Assembly: GCA_003525885.1 (NCBI GenBank)
Contig: DQIG01000145.1
Location: forward strand, 1-12,087
DNA: 12,087 nucleotides
Direction of reading: 5' to 3'
Source of the DNA: Stenotrophomonas sp.
GTDB taxonomy: Bacteria > Pseudomonadota > Gammaproteobacteria > Xanthomonadales > Xanthomonadaceae
In this document: positions 5,129 to 12,081 of the stretch, piece after piece
Layout: each line of letters opens with the position of its first letter
Position numbering within the stretch: position 1 is the first letter of the stretch
The notes under the pieces: model-generated
Told to the model about the DNA's origin: nothing
The model's database searches: none
Seen by the model: the letters and a program-made list of their open reading frames with translations, nothing else
Position numbers and translations under genes: made by a program

Positions 5129-8100
5129 ATGACTACTGCAAAGCTCTGCCTTTCGAACGTTTCGCGCCGTTCCTTCCTCCCCTCGCCGCTGGCGTCGGCC
5201 ATTGTCGGGTCGTTGCTGGTGGCCACCGCACTGCCGGCACTGGCCCAGGACAGCGACGATGCCCTGGCCCGTTACCAGCTGCAGCGCAGCCTGCAGTCGG
5301 CGTTCGCCGTGCCAGGCCGGGTGCCGGCCTCCGCTCCCGCAATGATCGCCCCCTCGGTAGCGATCCCGGTGGCGGCGCTGGCTCCCAGCGTCGGTGCTTC
5401 TGCGGAGCCGGTCATGGGCAAGCCCGGTGATGCTGCGAGCTGGCGTACCAGTGAATTCAACCTCGACTGGGGCCTGGCTGCGATCAATGCCGACGCGGCC
5501 TATGCGCGCGGGCTGACCGGCGCTGGCATCCGCCTGGGCGTGTTCGACAGCGGCACGGGTCTGGATCATCCGGAATTCGCCGGCAAGGACAACCGCAGCA
5601 TCCGCATCGCAGATCTGATGGCCGATGGCACGCGTTGCACCAACACCAGTGCGGTGCGCGGCCCGGCGGCCTGCTTCGCCAGTGATGGCGATGACGTCCA
5701 GATCAGCTATGTGGGCTACAACGCCAATGTCCCCGAGAACATCCGCAGGGTCATCGAGTCGGGCCCCTACGTGCAGCCGGGCATGCAGTTCGAGATCCAT
5801 GGCACGCACGTTGCCGGCACCATTGCGGCGAACCGGGACGGCAGCGGCATGCAGGGCGTGTCCTTCGGTTCGGACCTGACCGTTGGCCGGCTGTTCTCCG
5901 ACAGCATCCGCGAGTGGCAGCGCACCGCGACGGGCTATGCGGTGGTGACGCTGGGCGCGATCGGCCCGAAGCTCAGCGCCTTCCAGGACATGTACGACCA
6001 GATGAACGCGCAGGGCGTGCGGGCGATCAACCACAGCTGGGGCCTGGTTGAGGAACCGTCGACCGTGGCAGACATGGACGAGATCTACAACGATCCCGAT
6101 GATCGCCAGTACCTGAGCACCTTTGCCGACGGTTCGCGTGCGCGCGGGATGATCCAGGTGTGGGCGGCAGGCAACACCAATTCTCTCATTCCGACGCCTG
6201 CGCAGAGCCCCATTGCCGGCATGTACGCCACGCTGCCGCGTGCCTTTGCCGACATCGAGCCGTACTGGTTGAGTGTGGTCAACGTCGGTGCCGACCTGAC
6301 GCTGAGCAATCGTTCCAACAAGTGCGGCCTGAGTGCCAACTGGTGCCTTGCGGCCCCGGGTTCGGACATCGTATCGACCGCCTATGGTGATGATTCGAAC
6401 CTGTCCGGCAGCATCGGTATCGATGCCAACGGCAACGTCAGCCTGGACATCCAGCAGCGTGTGCCCACCTACGGCTACGCAATGCTGAGCGGAACGTCGA
6501 TGGCCGCGCCCCACGTCACCGGTGCGCTGGGCCTGCTGTTTGAACGCTTCCCGTATCTGGACAGTGCTCAGGTGCGCGATGTGCTGCTGACCACGACGAC
6601 TGATCTTGGCGCGCCCGGCATCGACGACATCTACGGTTGGGGCCTGTTGAACCTGGCCAAGGCCATCGAGGGTTACGGTTCGCTGCGCGTGGACACCAAC
6701 GTGGTGATGAACCAGCGTGCAGGTGGCCTGAAAGTGTGGGAAGGCGATGCCTGGGACAACTGGACCAACGACATCGGCGGCCCCGGCAAGCTGACCAAGA
6801 GCGGCATCGGCTGGCTGCGCCTGAGCGGCGACAACAGCTTCAACGGTGCGCTGGTACGCGAGGGCGTGCTGGAACTGGATGGCGTCAATACGCTCACCGG
6901 AGCGGTGGATGTGGCCGGCGGCAGCTTCCTGCTCAATGGCACGTTGAAGAACACCGCACTGAACAGCCTGGGGGGCGCCAGCCATATCAATGCCCTGGGT
7001 GTGCTGGATGGCTCCGACCTGACCGTCAACGGTGGCGTGGTGACCTTCGACGGCGTGCAGCGCGCCGCGCACACCTTGGTGGCCGAGCAGGGAACGTTCG
7101 AGTTGAACGGCAGGCTGGACAGCAGCACGTTGACCAGCCTGGGCAACAGCCGTGTAAATGCTGGCGGCGTACTCGCAGGCTCCGACCTGGCCGTCAACGG
7201 CGGCGTGCTGTCGTTCAACGGCGTGCAGACCGGCGGCCATACCCTCGTCGGCCCGAAGGGCACGCTGAAGGGTACAGGCCAGCTGGGCGATACCACCGTG
7301 GCCGGCATCGTCGCACCGGGTAATTCAATCGGTACGCTGACCATCAACGGCAACTATGTGCAGACCGCCACTGGCGTGTACCAGGCCGAACTGGCTCCGG
7401 GCGGGCGCAGCGACCAGTTGCGCGTTACCGGCACCGCGACCCTGGGAGGCTCCCTGGTCGCGCTGCCGGAGGCGGGCACCTATTACCTGGGTGAGCAGTT
7501 CAACTTCATCCGTGCCGATGGCGGGATCAGTGGCCAGTTCGCCACCACCGACTTCAGTGCGTTCTCACCGTTCATGAAATTCAGCCTGGCCTATGCTGCT
7601 GGTGGCGCGCGCATTGAAGTGAGCCGCGGTAACCCGCTTGCCAGTGCCGCCAGTACCGACAACCAGCGCGCGGTCGCCACTGTGGCCGACGGACTGGCGG
7701 TCAACCAGGGCTTGCCACGCCCGCTGACCCTGCTGTTCCCGCAGCAGGTGGGCGCTGCACTGGATGGCCTCAGCGGCGAGCTGCATGCAGCCACCGCGAT
7801 GGCCCTGGTCGAGGGTAGCCGCTACGTCCGTGACGCCGCGCTGTCGCGTCGCGTCGGTACCCGCGCTCCGGGCGCAGACGGCGAAGCGGCTACGGGCGTG
7901 TGGGTCCAGGCCATCGGTGGCAGCACCACGCTTGACGGCAATGGCAACACCGCACGCACCGAGGCCAACAGCAGCGGCCTGCTGGTGGGTGTGGACCGCG
8001 AGATCAACGGCTGGCAGGTGGGTGTGCTGGCCGGTACCGGCCGTACCGATGCAAAGCAGCAGGAAGGACGCCGTGCGCGCGCCAAGGTCGACAACACGCA

Positions 8101-8722
8101 CCTGGGGGCCTACGCCGGCCACGACTGGGGTGCTTTCGGCCTGCGTGGTGGCCTGGCCTGGAGCGAGCATGAGGTGAAAAGCACCCGCGAGCTGGGCTTC
8201 TCCGGCTACAGCGACACGCTGGTGGCCCGCTATGACGGTCGCACCCGGCAGGCGTTCATCGAGGCGAGCTACCGCTTTGGCGGCCGCGAGGCGGGGCTGG
8301 AGCCTTACCTGCAGCTGGCACGTGTGGAAGTGGACATGAAGCGCGTCAACGAACGCGGCGGCGCTGCTGCACTGCAGGGCGAGGTGGACGATCTGCGCAC
8401 CACGGTGGCAACGGCCGGCCTGCGCTTCGACAAGGGCCTGAAGGCTTCCTTCCAACAGGACAGCTGGCTGCACCTGCGTGGAGGCGTGGGGTACCGCCAC
8501 GCCAGCGGTGATCGCGACCCGGCGGCCCGCTTCGCCTTCGCCACGGGCAGCGACGGCTTCGTGGTCAGCGGTGCCCCGATTGCTGACAGAACAGTGGTGG
8601 CCGAACTGGGCCTGTCGGCATGGTTGACCGCACGCCAGCAGCTGGAGCTGGGCTATAGCGGCCAGTATGGCGACGAAAGCCGCGACCACAGTGCGAACCT
8701 GCGCTGGTCGGTACGTTTCTGA
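5129..8722 (+). CDS. Subtilisin-like (S8) autotransporter serine protease
   Basis: This 1197-residue type V secreted protease has three parts. The first is an export signal of about 40 residues ending ALPALA-QDS. The second is a subtilase domain (about 110-515) with the complete triad: Asp140 in GVFDSGTG, His224 in HGTHVAGT and Ser457 in LSGTSMAAPH, plus the oxyanion Asn349 in AAGNTN. The third is a beta-helical passenger with a PATR-like repeat (553-587) and tandem ~56-residue repeats (595-706), followed by a C-terminal beta-barrel (about 920-1197) ending in Phe. The Asp-to-His gap is about 84 residues, much longer than in subtilisin, and Cys170/Cys182 and Cys399/Cys406 could form disulfides. 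The start at 5129 is preferred to the in-frame ATG at 5108 because AAGGA lies 8 bases before it. The barrel should place the protease on the cell surface or release it. It is transcribed alone. Confidence 0.93.
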   Translation: MTTAKLCLSNVSRRSFLPSPLASAIVGSLLVATALPALAQDSDDALARYQLQRSLQSAFAVPGRVPASAPAMIAPSVAIPVAALAPSVGASAEPVMGKPGDAASWRTSEFNLDWGLAAINADAAYARGLTGAGIRLGVFDSGTGLDHPEFAGKDNRSIRIADLMADGTRCTNTSAVRGPAACFASDGDDVQISYVGYNANVPENIRRVIESGPYVQPGMQFEIHGTHVAGTIAANRDGSGMQGVSFGSDLTVGRLFSDSIREWQRTATGYAVVTLGAIGPKLSAFQDMYDQMNAQGVRAINHSWGLVEEPSTVADMDEIYNDPDDRQYLSTFADGSRARGMIQVWAAGNTNSLIPTPAQSPIAGMYATLPRAFADIEPYWLSVVNVGADLTLSNRSNKCGLSANWCLAAPGSDIVSTAYGDDSNLSGSIGIDANGNVSLDIQQRVPTYGYAMLSGTSMAAPHVTGALGLLFERFPYLDSAQVRDVLLTTTTDLGAPGIDDIYGWGLLNLAKAIEGYGSLRVDTNVVMNQRAGGLKVWEGDAWDNWTNDIGGPGKLTKSGIGWLRLSGDNSFNGALVREGVLELDGVNTLTGAVDVAGGSFLLNGTLKNTALNSLGGASHINALGVLDGSDLTVNGGVVTFDGVQRAAHTLVAEQGTFELNGRLDSSTLTSLGNSRVNAGGVLAGSDLAVNGGVLSFNGVQTGGHTLVGPKGTLKGTGQLGDTTVAGIVAPGNSIGTLTINGNYVQTATGVYQAELAPGGRSDQLRVTGTATLGGSLVALPEAGTYYLGEQFNFIRADGGISGQFATTDFSAFSPFMKFSLAYAAGGARIEVSRGNPLASAASTDNQRAVATVADGLAVNQGLPRPLTLLFPQQVGAALDGLSGELHAATAMALVEGSRYVRDAALSRRVGTRAPGADGEAATGVWVQAIGGSTTLDGNGNTARTEANSSGLLVGVDREINGWQVGVLAGTGRTDAKQQEGRRARAKVDNTHLGAYAGHDWGAFGLRGGLAWSEHEVKSTRELGFSGYSDTLVARYDGRTRQAFIEASYRFGGREAGLEPYLQLARVEVDMKRVNERGGAAALQGEVDDLRTTVATAGLRFDKGLKASFQQDSWLHLRGGVGYRHASGDRDPAARFAFATGSDGFVVSGAPIADRTVVAELGLSAWLTARQQLELGYSGQYGDESRDHSANLRWSVRF
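7010..7228 (+). repeat. Tandem coding repeat in the autotransporter passenger
   Basis: Two 51-base segments, 7010-7060 and 7178-7228, start 168 bases (56 codons) apart and match at 45 of 51 positions by eye. They encode GSDLTVNGGVVTFDGVQ and GSDLAVNGGVLSFNGVQ. The similarity extends in protein over residues 595-650 and 651-706. This marks duplicated turns of the beta-helix stalk. Confidence 0.75.
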
Positions 8723-8753
8723 TCCTTCTGCTTCCCTGACATCGGGAAGACCC

Positions 8754-8786
8754 AGGAGGGCGGCCGCAGGGCCGCCCTCCTTCGTT
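8754..8786 (+). terminator. Rho-independent terminator of the autotransporter gene
   Basis: A perfect 12-bp GC-rich stem (8754-8765 with 8770-8781) with a GCAG loop is followed by a short T-rich tail (TTCGTT, from 8781). It starts 31 bases after the stop codon. A smaller hairpin (CTTCCC 8731-8736 with GGGAAG 8744-8749) sits between. The T-tail is short, but the stem is very stable. Confidence 0.8.
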
Positions 8787-8819
8787 GCCGGCCCAGGTGT
8801 GGGTTGGCCTGTGCACGCC

Positions 8820-8825
8820 TACAAT
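8820..8825 (+). promoter_or_regulatory. Candidate -10 element for the AMP nucleosidase gene
   Basis: TACAAT is close to the TATAAT consensus and lies 29 bases before the start codon at 8855, after the previous gene's terminator. No matching -35 hexamer lies at 16-18 bases; a TTGGCC at 8804 is only 10 bases away. If real, the leader would be about 23 bases. Confidence 0.4.
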
Positions 8826-8854
8826 GGCGGCCCCCACGCCGTTCCGGACCGCCC

Positions 8855-9631
8855 ATGAAGAGCAAGCAGGAAATCGTCGACAACTGGCTGCCGCGTTATA
8901 CCGGCGTGCCGCTGGACCAGTTCGGCCAGCACATCCTGCTGACCAACTTCGGCGGCTACCTGCATACCTTCTCCGAGCTGACCGGCGCCCCCGTCATCGG
9001 CCTGGACCGGCCGATGGCCAGTGCCACCATCGACGGCATCACCATGATCAACTTCGGCATGGGCAGCCCCAATGCCGCGATCATCATGGACCTGTTGTCG
9101 GCGGTGATGCCCAAGGCGGTGCTGTTCCTGGGCAAGTGCGGTGGCCTCAAGCGCAAGAACCAGCTGGGCGACCTGGTGCTGCCGATCGCAGCGATCCGTG
9201 GCGAGGGCACCTCGGGCGACTACCTGCCGCCGGAAGTACCGGCCTTGCCGGCCTTCGCGCTGCAGCGTGCGGTCTCGACCATGATCCGCGACCTCGGCCA
9301 CGACTACTGGACCGGTACGGTCTACACCACCAACCGCCGGGTCTGGGAGCACGACGAGGCCTTCAAGGAGCGGCTGCGGGCGATGCGCTGCATGGCCATC
9401 GACATGGAAACCGCCACCGTGTTCGCGGCCGGCTTCGCCAACCACATTCCCAGCGGCGCGCTGCTGCTGGTGTCGGACCAGCCGATGATCCCCGACGGGG
9501 TCAAGACCGAGGCCTCCGATGCCAAGGTCAGCTCCCAGTTCGTGGAAAACCATATCCAGATCGGTATCGAGGCGCTTAAGCTTATCCGGCGCAACGGCAA
9601 GTCGGTCCGCCACCTGCGCTTCGACGAATGA
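8855..9631 (+). CDS. AMP nucleosidase, short form (PNP/UDP phosphorylase superfamily)
   Basis: This 258-residue protein belongs to the nucleoside phosphorylase superfamily and resembles the short AMP nucleosidase-like group. AMP nucleosidase splits AMP into adenine and ribose 5-phosphate in purine salvage and adenylate control. Visible motifs are FGMGSPNA (67-74, phosphate/ribose site), FLGKCGGL (91-98), AIDMETATVFA (181-191, ribose-binding Met-Glu) and LLVSDQP (204-210, with the catalytic-type Asp208). E. coli Amn is about 480 residues with an extra N-terminal regulatory domain; that domain is absent here. The start at 8855 is the first ATG. Upstream codons in frame lead only to a TTG at 8804, next to the candidate -10. 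No clear ribosome-binding site is visible, which makes the start less certain. It is cytoplasmic and probably co-transcribed with the DUF924 gene 43 bases downstream. Another purine nucleosidase activity cannot be excluded. Confidence 0.87.
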   Translation: MKSKQEIVDNWLPRYTGVPLDQFGQHILLTNFGGYLHTFSELTGAPVIGLDRPMASATIDGITMINFGMGSPNAAIIMDLLSAVMPKAVLFLGKCGGLKRKNQLGDLVLPIAAIRGEGTSGDYLPPEVPALPAFALQRAVSTMIRDLGHDYWTGTVYTTNRRVWEHDEAFKERLRAMRCMAIDMETATVFAAGFANHIPSGALLLVSDQPMIPDGVKTEASDAKVSSQFVENHIQIGIEALKLIRRNGKSVRHLRFDE

Positions 9632-9674
9632 TGATGATGGCCTGGCGCGGCGCGCCGGCCCTGGGGAGTAGGTG

Positions 9675-10214
9675 ATGGACGTTGCCGCGCAAGTGGTGGA
9701 ATTCTGGAAGGAGGCGGGCCCTGCGAAGTGGTTCGCCCGCGACGACGCGTTCGACGCGCAGTTCCGCCAGTTGTTTCTGGATGAGCACTTCGCGGCCGCT
9801 TCGCGCGCGCGCGAGCATTGGCTGGGCAGTGCCGAGGGCGCGCTGGCGCTGATGCTGCTGCTGGACCAGTTCCCGCGCAACTGCTTCCGCGGTAGCGCCC
9901 ACTCCTATGCCACCGATGGCCTGGCCCGGCACTACGCCATGCGCGCCATCGAGGAAGGCCTGGACCTGCAGCTGGTGCCGAAGCTGCGCGCCTTCATCTA
10001 CCTGCCGTTCGAGCACTCCGAGGATCCGCTGGACCAGGACCGCTCGGTGGCGATGTTCGATGTGCTGGGTGACAAGGAATACCTTCAGTACGCCGAGCTG
10101 CACCGCGACATCATCCGCCGCTTCGGCCGCTTCCCGCACCGCAACGCCGTGCTGGGGCGTATTCCCTCGCCGGAGGAACTGGACTACCTGGCCGAAGGCG
10201 GATTCGCCGGCTAA
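9675..10214 (+). CDS. DUF924 family protein
   Basis: This 179-residue, mostly helical cytoplasmic protein belongs to the DUF924 family, whose biochemical role I do not know. The family hallmarks are clear: VVEFWKEAGPAKWFARDDAFD at the N-terminus (abridged; residues 7-27), LLLDQFPRNCFRG (61-73), FIYLPFEHSED (107-117) and RRFGRFPHRN (148-157). Length is typical for the family (~180). Conserved Asp, His and Arg residues in these motifs hint at a binding or catalytic site, but that is inference. The start at 9675 is supported by GGGGAG about 8 bases upstream; a GTG immediately before it is a possible alternative. It follows the AMP nucleosidase gene closely on the same strand, with no terminator in the 43-base gap. 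Its stop codon is one base from the long inverted repeat that ends the transcript. Confidence 0.87.
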   Translation: MDVAAQVVEFWKEAGPAKWFARDDAFDAQFRQLFLDEHFAAASRAREHWLGSAEGALALMLLLDQFPRNCFRGSAHSYATDGLARHYAMRAIEEGLDLQLVPKLRAFIYLPFEHSEDPLDQDRSVAMFDVLGDKEYLQYAELHRDIIRRFGRFPHRNAVLGRIPSPEELDYLAEGGFAG

Positions 10215-10215
10215 G

Positions 10216-10281
10216 AAAAAGGGGACGGAGGGGATTAAGTCGTTTGTGGCAAAACGACTTAATCCCCTCCGTCCCCTTTTT
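10216..10281. terminator. Long inverted repeat, bidirectional terminator between convergent genes
   Basis: Two 30-base arms (10216-10245 and 10252-10281) are perfect reverse complements around a 6-base loop (GTGGCA). Each arm runs from an A5 flank through a G-rich block (GGGGACGGAGGGG) to ATTAAGTCGTTT. Read either way, it gives a very stable stem ending in T5. It lies one base after the stop of the DUF924 gene and 9 bases from the stop of the convergent glutaredoxin fusion gene, so it can end both transcripts. Its size and symmetry exceed an ordinary terminator and suggest a dispersed repeat; I recall similar G-rich inverted repeats from Xanthomonadaceae genomes, without being able to check. 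Confidence 0.85.
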
Positions 10282-10290
10282 CAGTGCCGA

Positions 10291-11217
10291 TCAGTACTTC
10301 GGCACGCCGTTGTCGACGTCTTCCGACCAGGCATTGATGCCGCCAGTGACGTTGAACACCTTGGTGAAGCCCAGGGCGCGGAACTGCTCGGCGGCCTGCG
10401 CGCTGCGGCCACCGTGGTGGCACATGAAGGCCAGCGCGGTGTCCTTGGGCAGGGCTTCCAGCGCGGCGCGGCCGGTGCCGTCGAAGGTCTTGAACGGCAC
10501 GCCCACGGCGGCAATCTCACGCTCGTCGGCCGGGCGCACGTCCACAAGGGTGATGTTGCCGGCACGCACCAGGTCGTCGGCATCGCGCACGCTGATTTCC
10601 TGCACCGGCTTGGGCGCATTCGGGTTGTCGATGGCCAGGCCCTTGCCGCGGATGTCGTCCACCCAGTCGATGGTGATGCCATTGGCGCGACGGGCGCTGG
10701 CCAGGTCGAACTGCACGCGCAGGCCGTTGGACTCGGCGGCGATGGCGCCTTCGTCGTGCGGGGCCAGCTGGAAGTTCGGCTGGAAACCGGCGTCGATCGA
10801 CAGCTGCAGGGCAGCGCCCGGGGCATCGGCCAGCGCGCCCTTGAGCATTTCCACGGCTGCCGGGGTGACGGTGATGCTCGGCGGGGTACGGTCCGGCGCA
10901 GCCAGGCCCAGCACGCTGCTCAGCTCGCCGCTGGCGGCCATCTGCAGCACGATGTCGCTGCCGCCGACCAGTTCGCCGTCGATGTACAGCTGCGGGATGG
11001 TCGGCCAGTCGCCATAGGCCTTGATGCCTTCACGGATTTCCTGGTCGGCCAGCACGTTGACGTGGGCGAACTCGACGCCGAGGTCCTGCAGGGCGCCCAC
11101 GGCCTTGGCCGAGAAGCCACACTGCGGCATCGACGGCTGGCCCTTCATGAACAGCACGACGCGGTTGGCGTTGAGGATGGATTCGATGCGCGAACGCAGG
11201 GCGGGATCGAGGGACAT
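10291..11217 (-). CDS. grxD: Monothiol glutaredoxin (Grx4 type) fused to HesB-like and rhodanese domains
   Basis: This 308-residue cytoplasmic protein has three domains. Residues 1-105 are a Grx4-type monothiol glutaredoxin, with LFMKG (22-26), the CGFS site (33-36), WPTIPQLYIDGE (71-82) and GGSD (85-88). Such proteins bind and deliver [2Fe-2S] clusters with glutathione. Residues 114-200 follow the HesB/IscA pattern (ITVTPAAVEMLK, then ESNGLRVQFD and ITIDWVDDIRGKGLAIDNPNA, abridged) but carry none of its three cysteines. Residues 205-305 are a rhodanese domain with Cys266 in CHHGGRS, a sulfur-transfer site. Ordinary GrxD is about 110 residues. The start at 11217 (MSLDPALR) is preferred to an in-frame ATG at 11247, because a -10-like TAGAAT overlaps that upstream region and the shorter form begins as Grx4 proteins usually do. 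The fusion suggests coupling of cluster transfer and persulfide chemistry. Confidence 0.9.
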   Translation of the reverse strand: MSLDPALRSRIESILNANRVVLFMKGQPSMPQCGFSAKAVGALQDLGVEFAHVNVLADQEIREGIKAYGDWPTIPQLYIDGELVGGSDIVLQMAASGELSSVLGLAAPDRTPPSITVTPAAVEMLKGALADAPGAALQLSIDAGFQPNFQLAPHDEGAIAAESNGLRVQFDLASARRANGITIDWVDDIRGKGLAIDNPNAPKPVQEISVRDADDLVRAGNITLVDVRPADEREIAAVGVPFKTFDGTGRAALEALPKDTALAFMCHHGGRSAQAAEQFRALGFTKVFNVTGGINAWSEDVDNGVPKY

Positions 11218-11276
11218 GGACGTCGGGGTTCCGGGAATTCGAATCATCAATTCTAACCCTCATGGCATCATGGGGG
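11218..11276. promoter_or_regulatory. Compact divergent promoter region
   Basis: Only 59 bases separate the two divergent start codons. On the minus strand TAGAAT (11255-11250) is a near-consensus -10 for the glutaredoxin fusion gene and would give a leader of about 26 bases. No good -35 accompanies it. The short symmetric sequence GAAT-CATCA-ATTC (11241-11253) overlaps it. For the rightward deacetylase gene no clear promoter or ribosome-binding site is visible, so the two promoters must overlap or one is non-standard. Confidence 0.4.
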
Positions 11277-12056
11277 ATGAGCAACGCAGGAACATTGCAT
11301 CGCATCCCGACCCGGCCCTGGCGCTGGCTGCCCTGGCTGGTGGCGTCGCAGCTGGCCGTGATCCTGGTCTGGGCCCTGGCCGGCTGGTACTGGGGGCTGC
11401 CGCTGATGGTGGCCAGCCACGCACTGTTCATGGTGCCGGTGTTCCTGCCCAACAGCCGTTTCTATGCGCCGGTGCTGAGCCGGATGCCGGAGGCCGGCAA
11501 CAGCGTCTGGTTGACCATCGATGACGGTCCTGGCCCGGAAACCCGTGCCGTGCTCGACCTGCTGGACCGCCACCAGGCCCGCGCTACCTTCTTCCTGGTG
11601 GGTGAGCGCGCGCTGGCACAACCAGAACTGGTGCAGGAGATCCTGCGCCGCGGACACGACCTGGGCAACCACAGCCACAGCCACCCGCAGGCGCGCTTCT
11701 GGCGGCTGGGCCCGGCGGCGATGCGTGCCGAGATCGAGGGCTGCCAGCATGCCCTGCAGGCGGTGAGCGGCCGCCCGGTGCGCTGGTACCGTTCGGTGGT
11801 GGGCATGACCAACCCGTTCGTGGCACCGGTGCTGCAGCGGCTGGGCCTGGTCCGGGTCGGCTGGAGCGCGCGCGGCTTCGACGGTATCGGCTGCACGGCG
11901 CAGGGCGTGCTCGACCGGCTGCTGCCGGACCTGCGCCCGGGCGCCATCGTGCTGCTGCATGAGGGTGCCGCCCACGGCCACAACCTGGCGATCATCGAGC
12001 GCGTGCTGCAGGCGCTGGACGAGCGCGGGTTGAAGGCCCAGCTGCCGGTTCTGTAG
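11277..12056 (+). CDS. Membrane-anchored polysaccharide deacetylase (NodB domain)
   Basis: This is a 259-residue protein. It has two hydrophobic segments at the N-terminus (residues 17-39 and 41-58) and a NodB-type carbohydrate esterase 4 domain (about 75-255), probably facing the periplasm. Motif 1 is TIDDGPG (80-86), with the catalytic-base and metal Asp pair 82/83. Motif 2 is GNHSHSHP (130-137), with metal ligands His132 and His136. ATFFLVGERA is the usual strand between them. Motif 3 is RWYRSVVGMTNPF (169-181), in which the usual Arg-x-Pro is Arg-Ser-Val. Motif 5 is AIVLLHEG (223-230), with His228. The usual Asp-x-x-Asp-Trp of motif 4 is replaced by VGWSARGFD. Such enzymes remove acetyl groups from GlcNAc-containing polymers or acyl sugars. 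The start could also be the ATG at 11262, five codons earlier; neither has a good ribosome-binding site. The stop lies within a REP element. Confidence 0.88.
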   Translation: MSNAGTLHRIPTRPWRWLPWLVASQLAVILVWALAGWYWGLPLMVASHALFMVPVFLPNSRFYAPVLSRMPEAGNSVWLTIDDGPGPETRAVLDLLDRHQARATFFLVGERALAQPELVQEILRRGHDLGNHSHSHPQARFWRLGPAAMRAEIEGCQHALQAVSGRPVRWYRSVVGMTNPFVAPVLQRLGLVRVGWSARGFDGIGCTAQGVLDRLLPDLRPGAIVLLHEGAAHGHNLAIIERVLQALDERGLKAQLPVL

Positions 12057-12081
12057 CAGCCGAGCGTGGGCTCGGCTCTAC
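12053..12081. repeat. GTAG-headed REP (SMAG-like) hairpin overlapping a stop codon
   Basis: The element is bounded by GTAG (12053-12056) and CTAC (12078-12081), with a perfect 7-bp stem GCCGAGC (12059-12065) and GCTCGGC (12070-12076). Read on the minus strand it begins GTAGAGCCGAGC, the same 12 bases that head the REP at 3410. The TAG stop codon of the deacetylase gene is supplied by the GTAG end. Confidence 0.75.

Noticed and set aside
5114..7240. A 708-codon open frame on the minus strand opposite the autotransporter gene
   Set aside because: Its translation is low-complexity (Ala, Arg, Gly, His, Gln) with no recognisable motif, and the opposite strand encodes a protease with a full catalytic triad. 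Long antisense frames are expected in DNA this GC-rich.
7565..8689. A 374-codon minus-strand frame opposite the autotransporter barrel
   Set aside because: The plus strand encodes a convincing beta-barrel ending in Phe; the minus product is repetitive in Ala, Gln and His without motifs.
8819..9880. A 353-codon minus-strand frame opposite the AMP nucleosidase gene
   Set aside because: It overlaps two recognisable genes and has no ribosome-binding site or known domain.
11218..11247. The ATG at 11247 as start of the glutaredoxin fusion
   Set aside because: It would lie directly beside the candidate -10 element, and the added residues do not resemble a glutaredoxin N-terminus.
9907..11256. A 449-codon plus-strand frame running through the DUF924 gene, the inverted repeat and the opposite strand of the glutaredoxin fusion
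   Set aside because: It crosses two well-supported genes in other frames and a terminator, and its product shows no family motif.
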